Assembly (NCBI RefSeq): GCF_963583255.1
Contig: NC_084815.1
Location: 3,847,056 to 3,911,055 of the forward strand
Length of the DNA stretch: 64,000 nt
Direction of reading: 5' to 3'
From: Pyrus communis
Taxonomy: Eukaryota; Streptophyta; Magnoliopsida; Rosales; Rosaceae
Shown: one piece after another, positions 12,101 to 22,240 of the stretch
Layout of the letters: every line of letters begins with the position of its first letter
Position numbering within the stretch: position 1 is the stretch's first letter
Program-made: the position numbers and the translations under genes
Notes under the pieces: model-generated
What the model was told of the DNA's origin: nothing
Databases searched by the model: none
The model's input: the letters and a program-made list of their open reading frames with translations, nothing else

Positions 12101-13864
12101 TATATGATGATCAACAAAGCACTCACCCCAAATGCGAGCTGAATTTCATAGATTGTCATTCAGTTTCAAGAAAAATAGATTGATTGACAAAATAAGAGAT
12201 AGTGCCTTTTAATCAAATGTAAAGCATTCACATGAAAGTATACACACGGACATATGGTAGCATGGGAAACAACTCTACAGCAGTACTTTTCATAATCATA
12301 AGAAAATCCAAAAGATTGAGGGTTGCATACCGTCACGGTTTCAACAGAATAATAGCCACGGTCCACATAATCTCCCATAAACAAGTAATTGGTATCAGGA
12401 CACTGTCAAAGAAAATGATAAAATTAGAGCAAACCCTCAACAAGAATATTGGCAATAAAATCAACAAACTGGCAGATACCAATGGGAGGAAAAAGAACAA
12501 GGTAAGCAGAACAAGTAACGGAACAAATTTGAACACCACAAAATGATACAGATTGGGTCTAAGGGAAAGAGTTATAATTAATATAACAAGCAGCAAAATC
12601 GACAAAGTCAATATCCATCATCTGAAATAGAAGAGTTGAATACAAAAAGGTCATAGTCAGAGCTGATACCTTCCCTCCAATTCGGAAAAGCTCTGCAAGG
12701 TCGTGAAACTGCCCATGAATATCTCCACAAATTGTCACTGGGCTTTTCACAGGCTGTAAGTACATGTAAATAAAAAATAATTAGTGTCTACCCATATAAT
12801 TTGAAATGAAGAACAACAATAACGATTTTTTCCCATACAAAATGCAATAAACAGTGAAATATGTAATGTAAGACAAATATAACAAGAGACACTAAAGCCC
12901 AAAATCTTCACCTGAACATTGCTTTCTCCCATTAGAATTTCCTTTGCTTTCTCGCATAACATTCTCACCTACAATGAAGCAACGGAGAAGAGATCATGTA
13001 CAGGTTCTTTGATTAACTTTTTTACCAAGAGAAAATGGAGAAGATAGAAAATTGAGAACTTTTTTTTGCACTCATTACAAAACTTCAAAAGGAAAAGAGT
13101 AGGAAGCAGATGTTGACGAGGAACGGTTCTGATACTGGTAAATCTAAGATGCAAGCGCACCAATTGTGCAATTGTGACAATTTCAGAGTTTCCCATGTAC
13201 AAAATCATCAAATTTCATTGCCTAACAATGTTTACCCTCTTTCCATTAAAAACTCTAAATACCCGGCATCTCCCTACAAATCATGAGAAAATGGTTCATA
13301 CTAAAACTGCTTATGGCAAAAAAAAAAAAAATTTCCATATCAAAGAAACTTTTGTATCCCTACTAATAGAGCTCATGAGTTGTCCCAAAAATTGATAAAC
13401 AAATCAAATGCACAAAAAATTTGAGAACAAGCAAGGTATTTGATAATAATCACAATAAACAGAACCTGAATTACATCACTACAAACACACATAAAAGAAA
13501 ACGAAAAATCCCCCATTTGATCGCTAAGGAAACCAAGAAAAGTAAAGAATTTTTTCCCTCAAGAAAATACACACAAAAATTCAACTAGAAATTCCAATCC
13601 CCACGGATCCAGCAGCAAATCAAGAAACCCAATGATCCCATTTTCCCTCCCAAATTTTCCAGGCAACCAAACAGACACCAACCCAACCCTAATCCCCAAA
13701 TTCCTCAATAAAACACCGCTCAATCACCCACCAAAAACCAAAGAAAGAAAACGAAGAATGTGTAACAGAACCTGTTGCTCCGAGAGTGGCTTGCACTGCA
13801 TGAGTTGCTCGATCTGCTCGTTGAGATCGCTGTTCGTGTCCGACGATACCGAATTCACGCCCAT
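9106..13864 (-). CDS. PP2A-4/PP2A-3-like (PP2AC): Serine/threonine protein phosphatase 2A catalytic subunit
   Basis: Eleven exons on the minus strand, in transcript order: 13864-13772, 12968-12912, 12753-12670, 12402-12331, 11900-11829, 11545-11505, 10458-10392, 9924-9733, 9589-9500, 9404-9297 and 9171-9106. They give 313 aa. Metal-binding and catalytic motifs are all intact: GDIHGQ, GDYVDRG, RGNHE, and the histidines of the ARAHQ and SAPNYCYR regions. The C-terminus ends in TPDYFL, whose terminal Leu is the known carboxymethylation site for B-subunit assembly. The start MGVNS and the exon count fit plant PP2A-C subfamily II. It is the catalytic core of trimeric PP2A in cytosol and nucleus. 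Its short 5' side abuts a decayed MULE (from about 14.1 kb), leaving about 240 bp for native leader and promoter. Confidence 0.97.
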
Positions 13865-14100
13865 CTTGCTTCTCTCGACTTCGAATTGGAAAATCGAATA
13901 TGGGATTTTACTGGTATCCGGATTAGGGATAACCCTAACCCCAGATTAAGATATTGGTGCCGGTCCTCACTCTCTGATCCTGCTTAAACCAGAGGTGGAG
14001 AGGACGGAGACAAATCGAAGGAGAGAGCGCGTGGAGGATGGAGCGAGTGAATTTGTAGGCTCTTCCGCTGCCACTTATTTATTGAATTACGAAATTGTCC
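13865..14100 (-). promoter_or_regulatory. Short PP2A 5' leader/promoter segment squeezed by a transposon
   Basis: This is purine-rich on the plus strand (pyrimidine-rich on the PP2A sense strand), like a plant leader. It runs into recognisable transposase-derived sequence at about 14.1 kb. The promoter limits are inferred; I see no confident TATA box. Confidence 0.4.
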
Positions 14101-14109
14101 CTCCGCAGT

Positions 14110-14692
14110 TTCATGCACTTTTAGAATCTTTAAATAGTGTGGTGTCGAATAGTCGTTATATGCCACTTATGGATCTTCTTGAAGATATTAGAGTTCAGCT
14201 GATGATTAGTATGGCTAAGAAGAAGATATTTGTCACATTATTCATACAATTTTGTGTCCAAAGAAAGATATGAAGTTGTTGTTGATGATGAAGGAGGACA
14301 TGCATTAGAGGATTAGTTGTACTAATGTGGATGTTTTTGAAGTTAGGACAGAATGAAATCGGTTTGTTGTTTGTTTGGACGATAGGACATGCTTTTGTGT
14401 GCAATGGCAGCATAATGGTTTTCCATGTTCTCATACATTGCAAGTGTTGCATCATGATAGTCGTGTTGTATTTAAGTATGTTGATGATTACTGGAAAGCA
14501 AGTTTTTATCAGGAAGACCAAAGAAATGGTGTGAGACCTCCAATTACGAAGATTCTATCTAGAAGACCAAATAAAAGTAGGATTAAATATGCTTGTGAAA
14601 TCAGTGGGACTAAGAAGACCATCACTTGTAGCAGGTGTGGATGTTTGGGACATAACAAGATTTCATGTAAAGTTGTTGTACAAGATGGTTGA
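14110..14692 (+). pseudogene. Mutator-like (MURA/MuDR) transposase, C-terminal relic
   Basis: Only the tail of a MULE transposase remains. A first segment (14110-14215) reads like the post-catalytic helical region (LLESLNSVV..SRYMPLMDLLEDIR). A stop and frameshift follow. Then a second frame (about 14320-14692) carries a SWIM zinc finger, CFC-x9-CSH, and a CCHC knuckle, CSRCGCLGHNKISC. The N-terminal half with the DDE catalytic residues is absent, and the left end lies against the PP2A leader, so the gene is dead. It is convergent with the Ulp1-like gene that follows on the minus strand, an arrangement known for Ulp1-carrying MULEs such as Arabidopsis KAONASHI (family knowledge). Confidence 0.85.
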
Positions 14693-14786
14693 TCTTTTGA
14701 AAGATGGTTGATCTTTTGTGGATGTTCGAGACATAACAAGGTTTCAATAATATACTTCTTTTTTAAGTAAATATGATAGAGTTTTT

Positions 14787-16377
14787 TTAGGGATTGTTCG
14801 TTGTTTTGCTTACCACTATGGCTGCATTTTCCCAGTAGTAATCAAATTCCAGATCTTCATCTTTTGAACTGAGTTGAAGAGAATTGTAATGTGTCATTTT
14901 TGTAGTGTTGGTGTCCAAAACTACAAAGGAGAAGTGGTTGTAATGAAACAATGGGAAGAAAATCTTTGATACTTTTCTATATTGGTCCATTAATTGTCTA
15001 TATAGCTTATCATTGCTTTGCACAGTTGCTTCAATGCTTTGTTCATTGATGTTGTGTTGGTTTAATGAAAATCAATTTTAGTTAAGAATGATTCAAGAAA
15101 CTAATGTCTAGGGTGGTATGAATGAAACATCATAATTACATATTTTATATGTTCATATAACTATATACAGAGAACTTTAGTTGTATAAGTTTTCAACTTT
15201 ATAATGTATATAGTTGATTCAAAAGTTATATGATGGATTTATATACTTACAAATATTGTTGTGGAGACGCAGAAGTTCATTTGTTACTTTGTGTTCTTTT
15301 TTTTTCTCTTTTCATGTAGCAAAAAGAATCATCTATCTGAGTTTATATAGGTCCATTTGCCATCAAACTGTGCAAGTCTTCTTTCAACATTATTATTCGG
15401 TAATAGTTGAAATTTGTACTTTCTGTTGTCTAGTATTCATCGCTAGTCTTATAAATTACAATAATTTGGTATTGTTGTACAATGAAAGCTTTTTTATGTA
15501 CTAAACGTTGATTTAAGAGTGTTTGTAGTACTTACGTATTCTTTGTTAAGCTGAACTGAATTAATCTTTTTCTATCATCTGGTTTAAGCATATTGTACAC
15601 TTGCAGTTGGGTCCATTGCATGCTTTTTTTTATGTGATTTATTGGTAAAAAGTCATCCCGCTGTGATGAAGGCTCGTCTTTTAAATTCAAACTGAATGCG
15701 AGAGTACCTCCTATGACTTTCTTTTTCTTTTTTGTTGTTGATCTCCCAATTGTTTGCGTTTTGCTTTGCACGTCATTCTTCTGGATAACATCATTGTTTT
15801 CTATAGATTCAGTGTCTACTTCTTGATCTATTACTTTTGTCAATAATGTAATATTTTTCTCCTGAAATGTTTGTTGCCCATCATCACATTCAGTTGTTTG
15901 TTGAATTCCCTTGTCATGGACCGTGCCTTCTTCATTTTGTTCCTTCTTTGATTCGGAAACAGCATTCGTTTTCTCTTTTTCCTTGTTCTTAGTCACTGTT
16001 TGCTGTTGTAGCGTTTGAAAGTTTCTCTTCTACCTTTGATCCATCTTTATTCTTTTCGTTAACTTCCTTCTTTCTTTTTTTTGCCTTTGTTGTGGTTGTT
16101 TATTGTGCCCATTTTTTTGTGTGATTTGCGTTGGTTTTGCAACATTGTCTTCTTCAGTAATGGTTTCAATTTGTAGATGAATAATTTCCTTCTTTGTATG
16201 TGATACATTTTCTGTTTTTCCAATCATTTTCCTTTGTTGTGTCATTTTGGTGGTGGTTGATATAATTTGAACACTGGTTTTAGTTGAGCTTGACATTTGG
16301 AGTTTTATGTTAACTAAGACCATCTGCAAAAACAGTGATTTATATAAATGACAATTACTTTTATAGTTATGGTGCAA
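14787..16377 (-). pseudogene. Ulp1-type cysteine protease gene of the MULE, 3' part (relic)
   Basis: Three minus-strand fragments lie in order: 16377-16030 and 15996-15532 (Lys/Glu/Gln-rich linker), then 15023-14787. The last has a peptidase C48 (Ulp1/SENP) signature, FFPLFHYNHFSFVVLD followed by MTHYNSL. This corresponds to the family's His-box strand (HW-x-L-x-x-x-D) and the (Y)DSL segment, whose Asp is here Asn. The part that should carry the catalytic Cys is not found. Frames are broken by stops and missing sequence. It is the 3' section of a gene whose upstream sections are at 25.6-28.0 kb and 32.8 kb. Confidence 0.7.
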
Positions 16378-16379
16378 AT

Positions 16380-16640
16380 AGAAGAGTACAATAACATAGA
16401 TGTTAAACTATTTCTTAAATTGAAGCTAAATTGCAAACTATTTATGAATTTAAATTGGAATATCAATCTATTTATGAAATTGAAGATATTTTGGAAACTA
16501 TTTATGAAACTGAAGATATTTGTAGAGACTATTTTTGAAACTGAATCAAACTATTTTCGAAAGTGAAGATATTTTGCACACTATTTATGAACCTGAAGAT
16601 ATTTTTGCAAACTGTTTATGAAAATGGACCAACATAAGGG
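16380..16640. repeat. Degenerate TTTATGAA-containing repeat array (cluster 1)
   Basis: About eight imperfect units of roughly 25-35 bp recur, each carrying a core like CTATTTATGAAACTGAAG. It lies in noncoding sequence of the broken Ulp1-like gene. The same core reappears at 25430-25530 and 26940-27780, and all three clusters fall between exon pieces of that gene. Confidence 0.75.
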
Positions 16641-16649
16641 ACTTTTATA

Positions 16650-17850
16650 TAAAAGTGAAAACAAAGCAAATTTTTTTTTGTAGATATGCAGAAATCTTTT
16701 TACTTTTGTTGAAGCGAGTAAAGTACGAAGATGAAATCATAGTAGTAAGTGAAATTTAGGATGATATAAATTTATACCAAGGTTCTAAAAATGTTCGGTG
16801 CTAGTCGAGCGGCAGGTTAGCGCCTAGTGCCTAGGTGGCTATGCGGGGTCTACGCGGGCGCCTAGTCGGATTTAGATAAATTTCTTGTATATCTTGTAAA
16901 TAAGTGCATACTGACACTTACAAAAAATTATATTTGTATGAAATCCATGGATAAGATAATAAAAGAATGATAAAATGCAAAAAGAATATCCAACAAGTCC
17001 AAAATTTAAAAACACATTAAGCATATATGCCATATAACCATAGTGAGGAGTATTGTAGGCTGACATATGTACAACAAGTTTACAATTTAAAACCACATGA
17101 AATGCAAAATAGGAGGAAAATAAGAAAATATAGTAATGTAAGATACTTTTCTTTAGCATCCTGGAATTTAAGTTGATACACACCTATTCTATAAAATTAA
17201 CAAAATTTCAAGGTATAAACATAGGCACATGTAGTACCAACTGTGAATGAAAATGTCTGGACTTGAGGGTGATAGAGCAGTAAGAGTTTTTAAAGCCTCA
17301 TTCCTTATGCTGTTATCTTTAGCGGCCCCCAACATATTCATGAACTCTTAAGCATCACCCATATCCACAATTTTCATTCTCCTTTCATATGTAAATCAAG
17401 AGAAGACATAAAAATTTACAACTTGATTTCACAGCTGGAGATCAGAGAAATGAAACAAGCATTTATATGCTACACAACTCAAACACAAGAAAGTTTCTGA
17501 ATACGATTCCAACGCAAACTGTAAATGGTAATTCATTACTAGGTGTGCTTTACAATATCAAAAGTGAATTGTTTTACCAACAAGGCAACCAACACCTATA
17601 CATGTATGTAAAACAGGTAGAAAATGTACAAAAGAAATATTTCTTTCAACAAATGAAGTAATTCATAATCCTATAGTATACTTGAGAACAAGGCAATGCT
17701 TGCAACAACTGAAATGTGATTTCCAATCTTATATGGGTATCCCATATACTTTGTAAATGTCTTTTTTAAGTTAAATAATATTTAAATGCAAGAAAGAAAA
17801 CGACAAAACCCATGTATGCACGTCAACAAATATACAAATTAATATATAGC
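16650..17850. other. AT-rich interval with truncated GCCTAG-rich MITE
   Basis: From 16782 the sequence GGTTCTAAAAATG and a GCCTAG-rich stretch to about 16870 match the ends of MITE copies at 33610-33912 and 58380-58889. The following bases (GGATTTAGATAAATT and onward) match the interior of the 58.4-kb copy on the opposite strand. I could not find the second terminus, so this copy is truncated. The rest, up to the solo LTR at 17851, is AT-rich with no recognisable gene. Confidence 0.5.
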
Positions 17851-19622
17851 TGATGCGAGATTTATATGCACACAAATTAAACCCTCTTTTCGTCAAATTG
17901 TAGTATATGTGCAAGTAGGGATCGTTCTGGACCGGGGATTAGGAGGGATTGTTAATCACTTGGATTTGACTCAAAAACATAAAAACACAATATAAAACAC
18001 TAAACTAGACTCAAAGAATTCAAAAATACTTTAAAACATAAACTAAACAGATTCTAAGCATTAAAGAACAAGAAAGTAAAGGGGGGTTTAGGTTTTACGA
18101 AAATTGAAATAACGAAACAAGTTAATAAACTAGACAGAATGTAAATATGAATGTGATGGAATTGAATGGATGAATGCTAGCTAAGGGGTTCATCTCCATA
18201 CATGTTATACTTGCATAATAAAACGATTTCCAATTGCATTTCAATAAATCATTAATTCTCAACACTCCAAGTTAATTAGGTCCGCTTAAATTAACCGTCA
18301 AGTTTTCCTTAAGTTAATGAATTGGATGGGTTAGCGCAACGCAATTCACTACATTCTCCAAAAGTCCTTTACGTGAACAGCACAATAAAGATACAATCAA
18401 AGATCATTAAGCATTATGAAAACTATAAGTGTTGACGAGGCATTCGTTACTATGATGAGCATGAAACTCGTGCCAAGAATTCATTTAACGCGATTGTTTA
18501 TAAGCAACCTCCACTACTTGTGAATATAAGTTCATAACGATTAGGTGAAACTCACTTATATTCTAGCGTCATATTCATGCATGAAAATTAAGCGTGCACT
18601 CTCAATAAACATACATAAATAAGTTATCAATCAAATGGTTAAACAAATTGAATCCACAACTTATGAAACGTAATTAGAAGTAATCAAATCAAAATGCAAG
18701 CATAAACATATATTTCGAATCACCCCCTAGCTAAAGGGGGGTTTAGTTCCTCATACAAAACAAAGAGAATTGAAATTAAACATTGAAATCAAAGAAACGC
18801 CTAAACATTCCAACAACTCAAACTTGAATTGTATGAACGTTTAGGCTCTCTTCTCTTCCTCTTTATTGTAGCATAAGGTCTAGGGATAATTGGTTTGGGG
18901 GATGGAAGTGTGGAATGGAAGAGGAGTGGTGGAGAAGTGGAAGGGGAATGGAAAAATGGTGTTTGGATTATAAGGGGAGAGATGGGAAGCTCACGGCTAG
19001 GGAAGGGAGAATGTGTTTGTAATGTGTTGTGTATGAAATGAGATGTCCATGAATGAATGAATGCAAGGGTATTTATAGGAGTAGTGGAGGGAACATATGG
19101 CTATGTCATTTGTAGGTGAAGTAAGTGTGTGAGGTTGGTGAAGTAGGTGGATGTTGTAGGTGAAGTAGGTGGATGATATGTTAAGTGATAAGTGATAAGT
19201 GATATGATATGTGGTTATGATATGATAAGTGGTTAAGTGGTGATGATAAGTGATAAGTGCATGTGGGTTAACTAATGAAGGAAATGCATGTGCAATGACA
19301 ATGTGTTAGAATGGATGTGTGTTATGCATGGCATGATTGGGATTAGGAAAGGTTTAAATGTCCTAAAACTAAAGAGAACAAGGTTCCAACACTTTGGCTC
19401 CAATTAGGTCTTCAATTTCGTCCAACACTTTGGCTTCAAGCATAAGCTATCCGTCCTTAGCCCAAAAGTGCTCCAAAAGTCTCCAAAATGCATCTTTTTG
19501 CTCCTTTAGCCCTTTGGACCTACAAACACACGAAAATAGCTTAAAGTACTAAAATAACTAAAGAAACATAACGTAAATGTACGAGAACAAGCCATTTAAG
19601 TCGCATAAATATGCTCCTATCA
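17851..19622 (-). mobile_element. Solo LTR, family A, copy 1 (inverted)
   Basis: On the minus strand it begins TGATAGGAGCATATTTATG and ends in CATCA. It is flanked by a perfect 5-bp target duplication ATAGC (17846-17850 and 19623-19627). It aligns by eye with copies at 28199-30437 and 45596-47450, including a shared GGAACTAAACCCC..AGCTAGGGG block. There are no internal retrotransposon genes. A perfect duplication around a single LTR marks a solo LTR formed by LTR-LTR recombination. Length 1,772 bp. Confidence 0.9.
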
Positions 19623-19985
19623 ATAGCATCGTTTCCATTTAGGTTTTTCTAGCATTTACCTAACGCTTGTGAAAGTGGCAGAAATTATATATATGCAATT
19701 AAGCACAAACTGGCAAAGTCACCCAACGTAAGAACGAAATCATAAATGAAAATCAACATATGTTGAGGAGTGGCCAAACATTCTGCTTAGGATACAACCT
19801 ACAACATCAACAAGAACCTTGAGACAGTACAGTCATACCTTAAACCCATTGACATCTAGAACTATTGAATAAACTATCCAAGTGAACCATAACTTGAGTT
19901 TAATTAATACCAGGTATATATCTAAATGAATGAGTTTTCTCAAAATTAGACATTGACATAAAAGAAAATCGAGCTACGAAAGTTA

Positions 19986-21960
19986 TCAGGCATCAAACTC
20001 TTCTTCACCATATCCCTCCAAGACTCTCTCCGTGTCGGACTCAAACTGAACTTCTTCATCAGCTCCTTCTTCTTCTTCCGTGTCTTCATCCGATATAAAA
20101 TCTTCTTCATGAAGTTCTTACTTCAACAATTTTAGAACTCTCCCTAGGCTCTAGGGAACTACCTACCTCCGATGTCTTTCTAATTCTCGAACCAAGCTCA
20201 AGTTCTTCATCACCACCCTCCACAATCCATCCTTGAACCATACTAGCTTCACTTGCAAGTAGTATGTCCACTTTCTTCTCCTTCTCTCTTTTCTTCTTGT
20301 TCATAATCCTTGCATTAAATTGGACATAGACTAAATTATTTAACCTTGTTGTATCTAGTCTATTCCTTTTCTTCGTATGTATACCTTCAAAAAAATTACA
20401 ATTTCTTTCACAACCGGATGAACTTGTAGTCAATGAGAGAATCTTTATAGACATCCTTTGCAAATTAGGCCCACCATTCTATAATTATGCCACCATGCAA
20501 CTAATGAATAAAAAAAGCACACAATTAGTAATGAAAAATAAGTAGTAAACTCAAATTTAATAAATAAAATATAAGCATATGTGAATATTCATACCCGGAT
20601 TATAGTTTTCATCATTCTCAACGTATCCAATTTCGGCCAAATGTCTTCCAAATCCACCTTCTTTTACTCTAGCTTGTGCATCTCAACATTTATCACTTGG
20701 TTTTGAACCTCATAGTTATCGGGCAAGAACTCAATACAAATAAAAATCCCCTCCATGACAATTGGATCATGTTGTATGCTTTTGATCTTTGAAGAAATAG
20801 GTTCAAAAGGTATTTCGCCAAATGCAATGGACTATCAAGCCGCTCACGAGCTTTTTCATCAATAATTTGAAGAATTGGTTGATAGTTGGCCTCATTGTTC
20901 TTGAATGTCTCTTTAATCTCCATCTTTGTTATTTTGTAACTCTCCATACAAAAACCTCATTGACGGCTTCTTATCCCCATTCACAATTTGAAGCACCTAA
21001 AATGAAGGTTCAAACACATTCAAGCAAAGTGAGACCCCATTCCAAAAATGTGCACTCACTACGGGAGCATATGCCGCTTTCCCCTTTGTAGTCTTGACAT
21101 GTTTGCATTGTTCCCATTCATCGCTAGCCACCATAACCTTCAAGACTTTTTTCTTATCCATCAAGCTTTGCAATGTGAGGAAATAAGTTGTAAATCTAGT
21201 GACTCCATGCCTTATTATGTCTCTTTTCTTGGTATACATCCTCATTAATACCAAAGTTTTATGATGTGCATAAATTAAGATAGTGAAAGCCTTTGTCTTG
21301 TCAATAACTCCTTTGAACCTAGGGAGATTACCAATCCCTTGAAACATGAGATTCAAAGTATGAGTGGCACATCATGTCCAAAACATATTTGGCCTCTTTT
21401 TCTTCATCATGTTTGCCGCCGCCATATTGTTAGAAGCATTATCGGTTACCACTTGAATCACATTTTGAGGCCCAATTTCTTCAACACACTTGTCAACATA
21501 TTCAAAGATATATTTCCTAGTGTGTGCTTCACTAGAGCATCCCTTAGAAGAAAGAAATATGGTGCCTTCCTTACAACCATTCAAAGCCCACTCTTCTTCA
21601 TGGTTCTTAAGTGACTTTTTTACTCTTTTTACCTCTTCTTTTAATAATGGCTCCCTTAATTCGTATTGGCTTAGAGGTAGGTAACTCGGGCCAAATTGAC
21701 CAACCGCTTCCATCACACGCTTGAAGCTATCATTATAAATAACATGGAAAGGAATACCGGCTTCGTACACCCATCGAGCCACATATTGATCCACTTGATG
21801 TGCTCTTTTCTTCCAAATTGCATCATGGATGTTTTGTTGCTGAGTCTTTTTACTTCCCTCATTTGATGAATCGAGATTGATGGCTGATGCAAACCTATCC
21901 ATAGTATTATGAGAGAAACAGAGATCATCGTATTATATATTTTATCAGCATTCAACATTT
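19986..21960 (-). pseudogene. hAT-superfamily transposase relic (DUF659 type)
   Basis: Fragments in transcript order: 21902-21372 (DUF659-like region ending QVVTDNASNN..RPNMFW), 21356-20997 (same frame, after an in-frame TGA at 21372-21374), a frameshifted piece near 20947-20693, and 20463-19986. The last has the hAT C-terminal dimerisation block (LSLTTSSSGCERN, IHTKKRNRLDTTRLNNLVY) and an acidic tail ending at a TGA at 19986-19988. The BED finger is missing. The stretch that normally carries the first catalytic Asp appears deleted at about 21573, where WALNGC runs straight into KEGTIFL. Clearly dead; I did not find its terminal inverted repeats. Confidence 0.88.
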
Positions 21961-22204
21961 ATGATTGTGAACTATCTTTGTATGTTTATCAATTTATTTT
22001 TTATGGTTTTTAGTTTCATAAATGAAGTTTGACATGTATGAAATTTGACAATTTTTCTTCCTTTGCATTCTTGCATTTGAACTGCAAGTTAGTTTATGCT
22101 AAAAGTTGTTTAATAATTTAGAGAAAAGGTTTCAATTAATTGTCATGCAATGCAGCTACAAATTTGATGATTCAAAATTAGCTTATCCATCTTGCATACA
22201 ATTT

Positions 22205-22240
22205 CTAATCCCGCAGCAACGCGCGGGCATCAATTTCTAG
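22205..22240 (+). mobile_element. Helitron 3' terminus (element 1)
   Basis: A GC-rich hairpin (CCCGC at 22210-22214 pairing with GCGGG at 22223-22227) is followed after nine bases by CTAG and then T. This is the canonical Helitron hairpin plus CTRR end. The 5' start of this element is not identified; the hAT relic and solo LTR copy 1 to its left may lie inside it. Confidence 0.7.
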
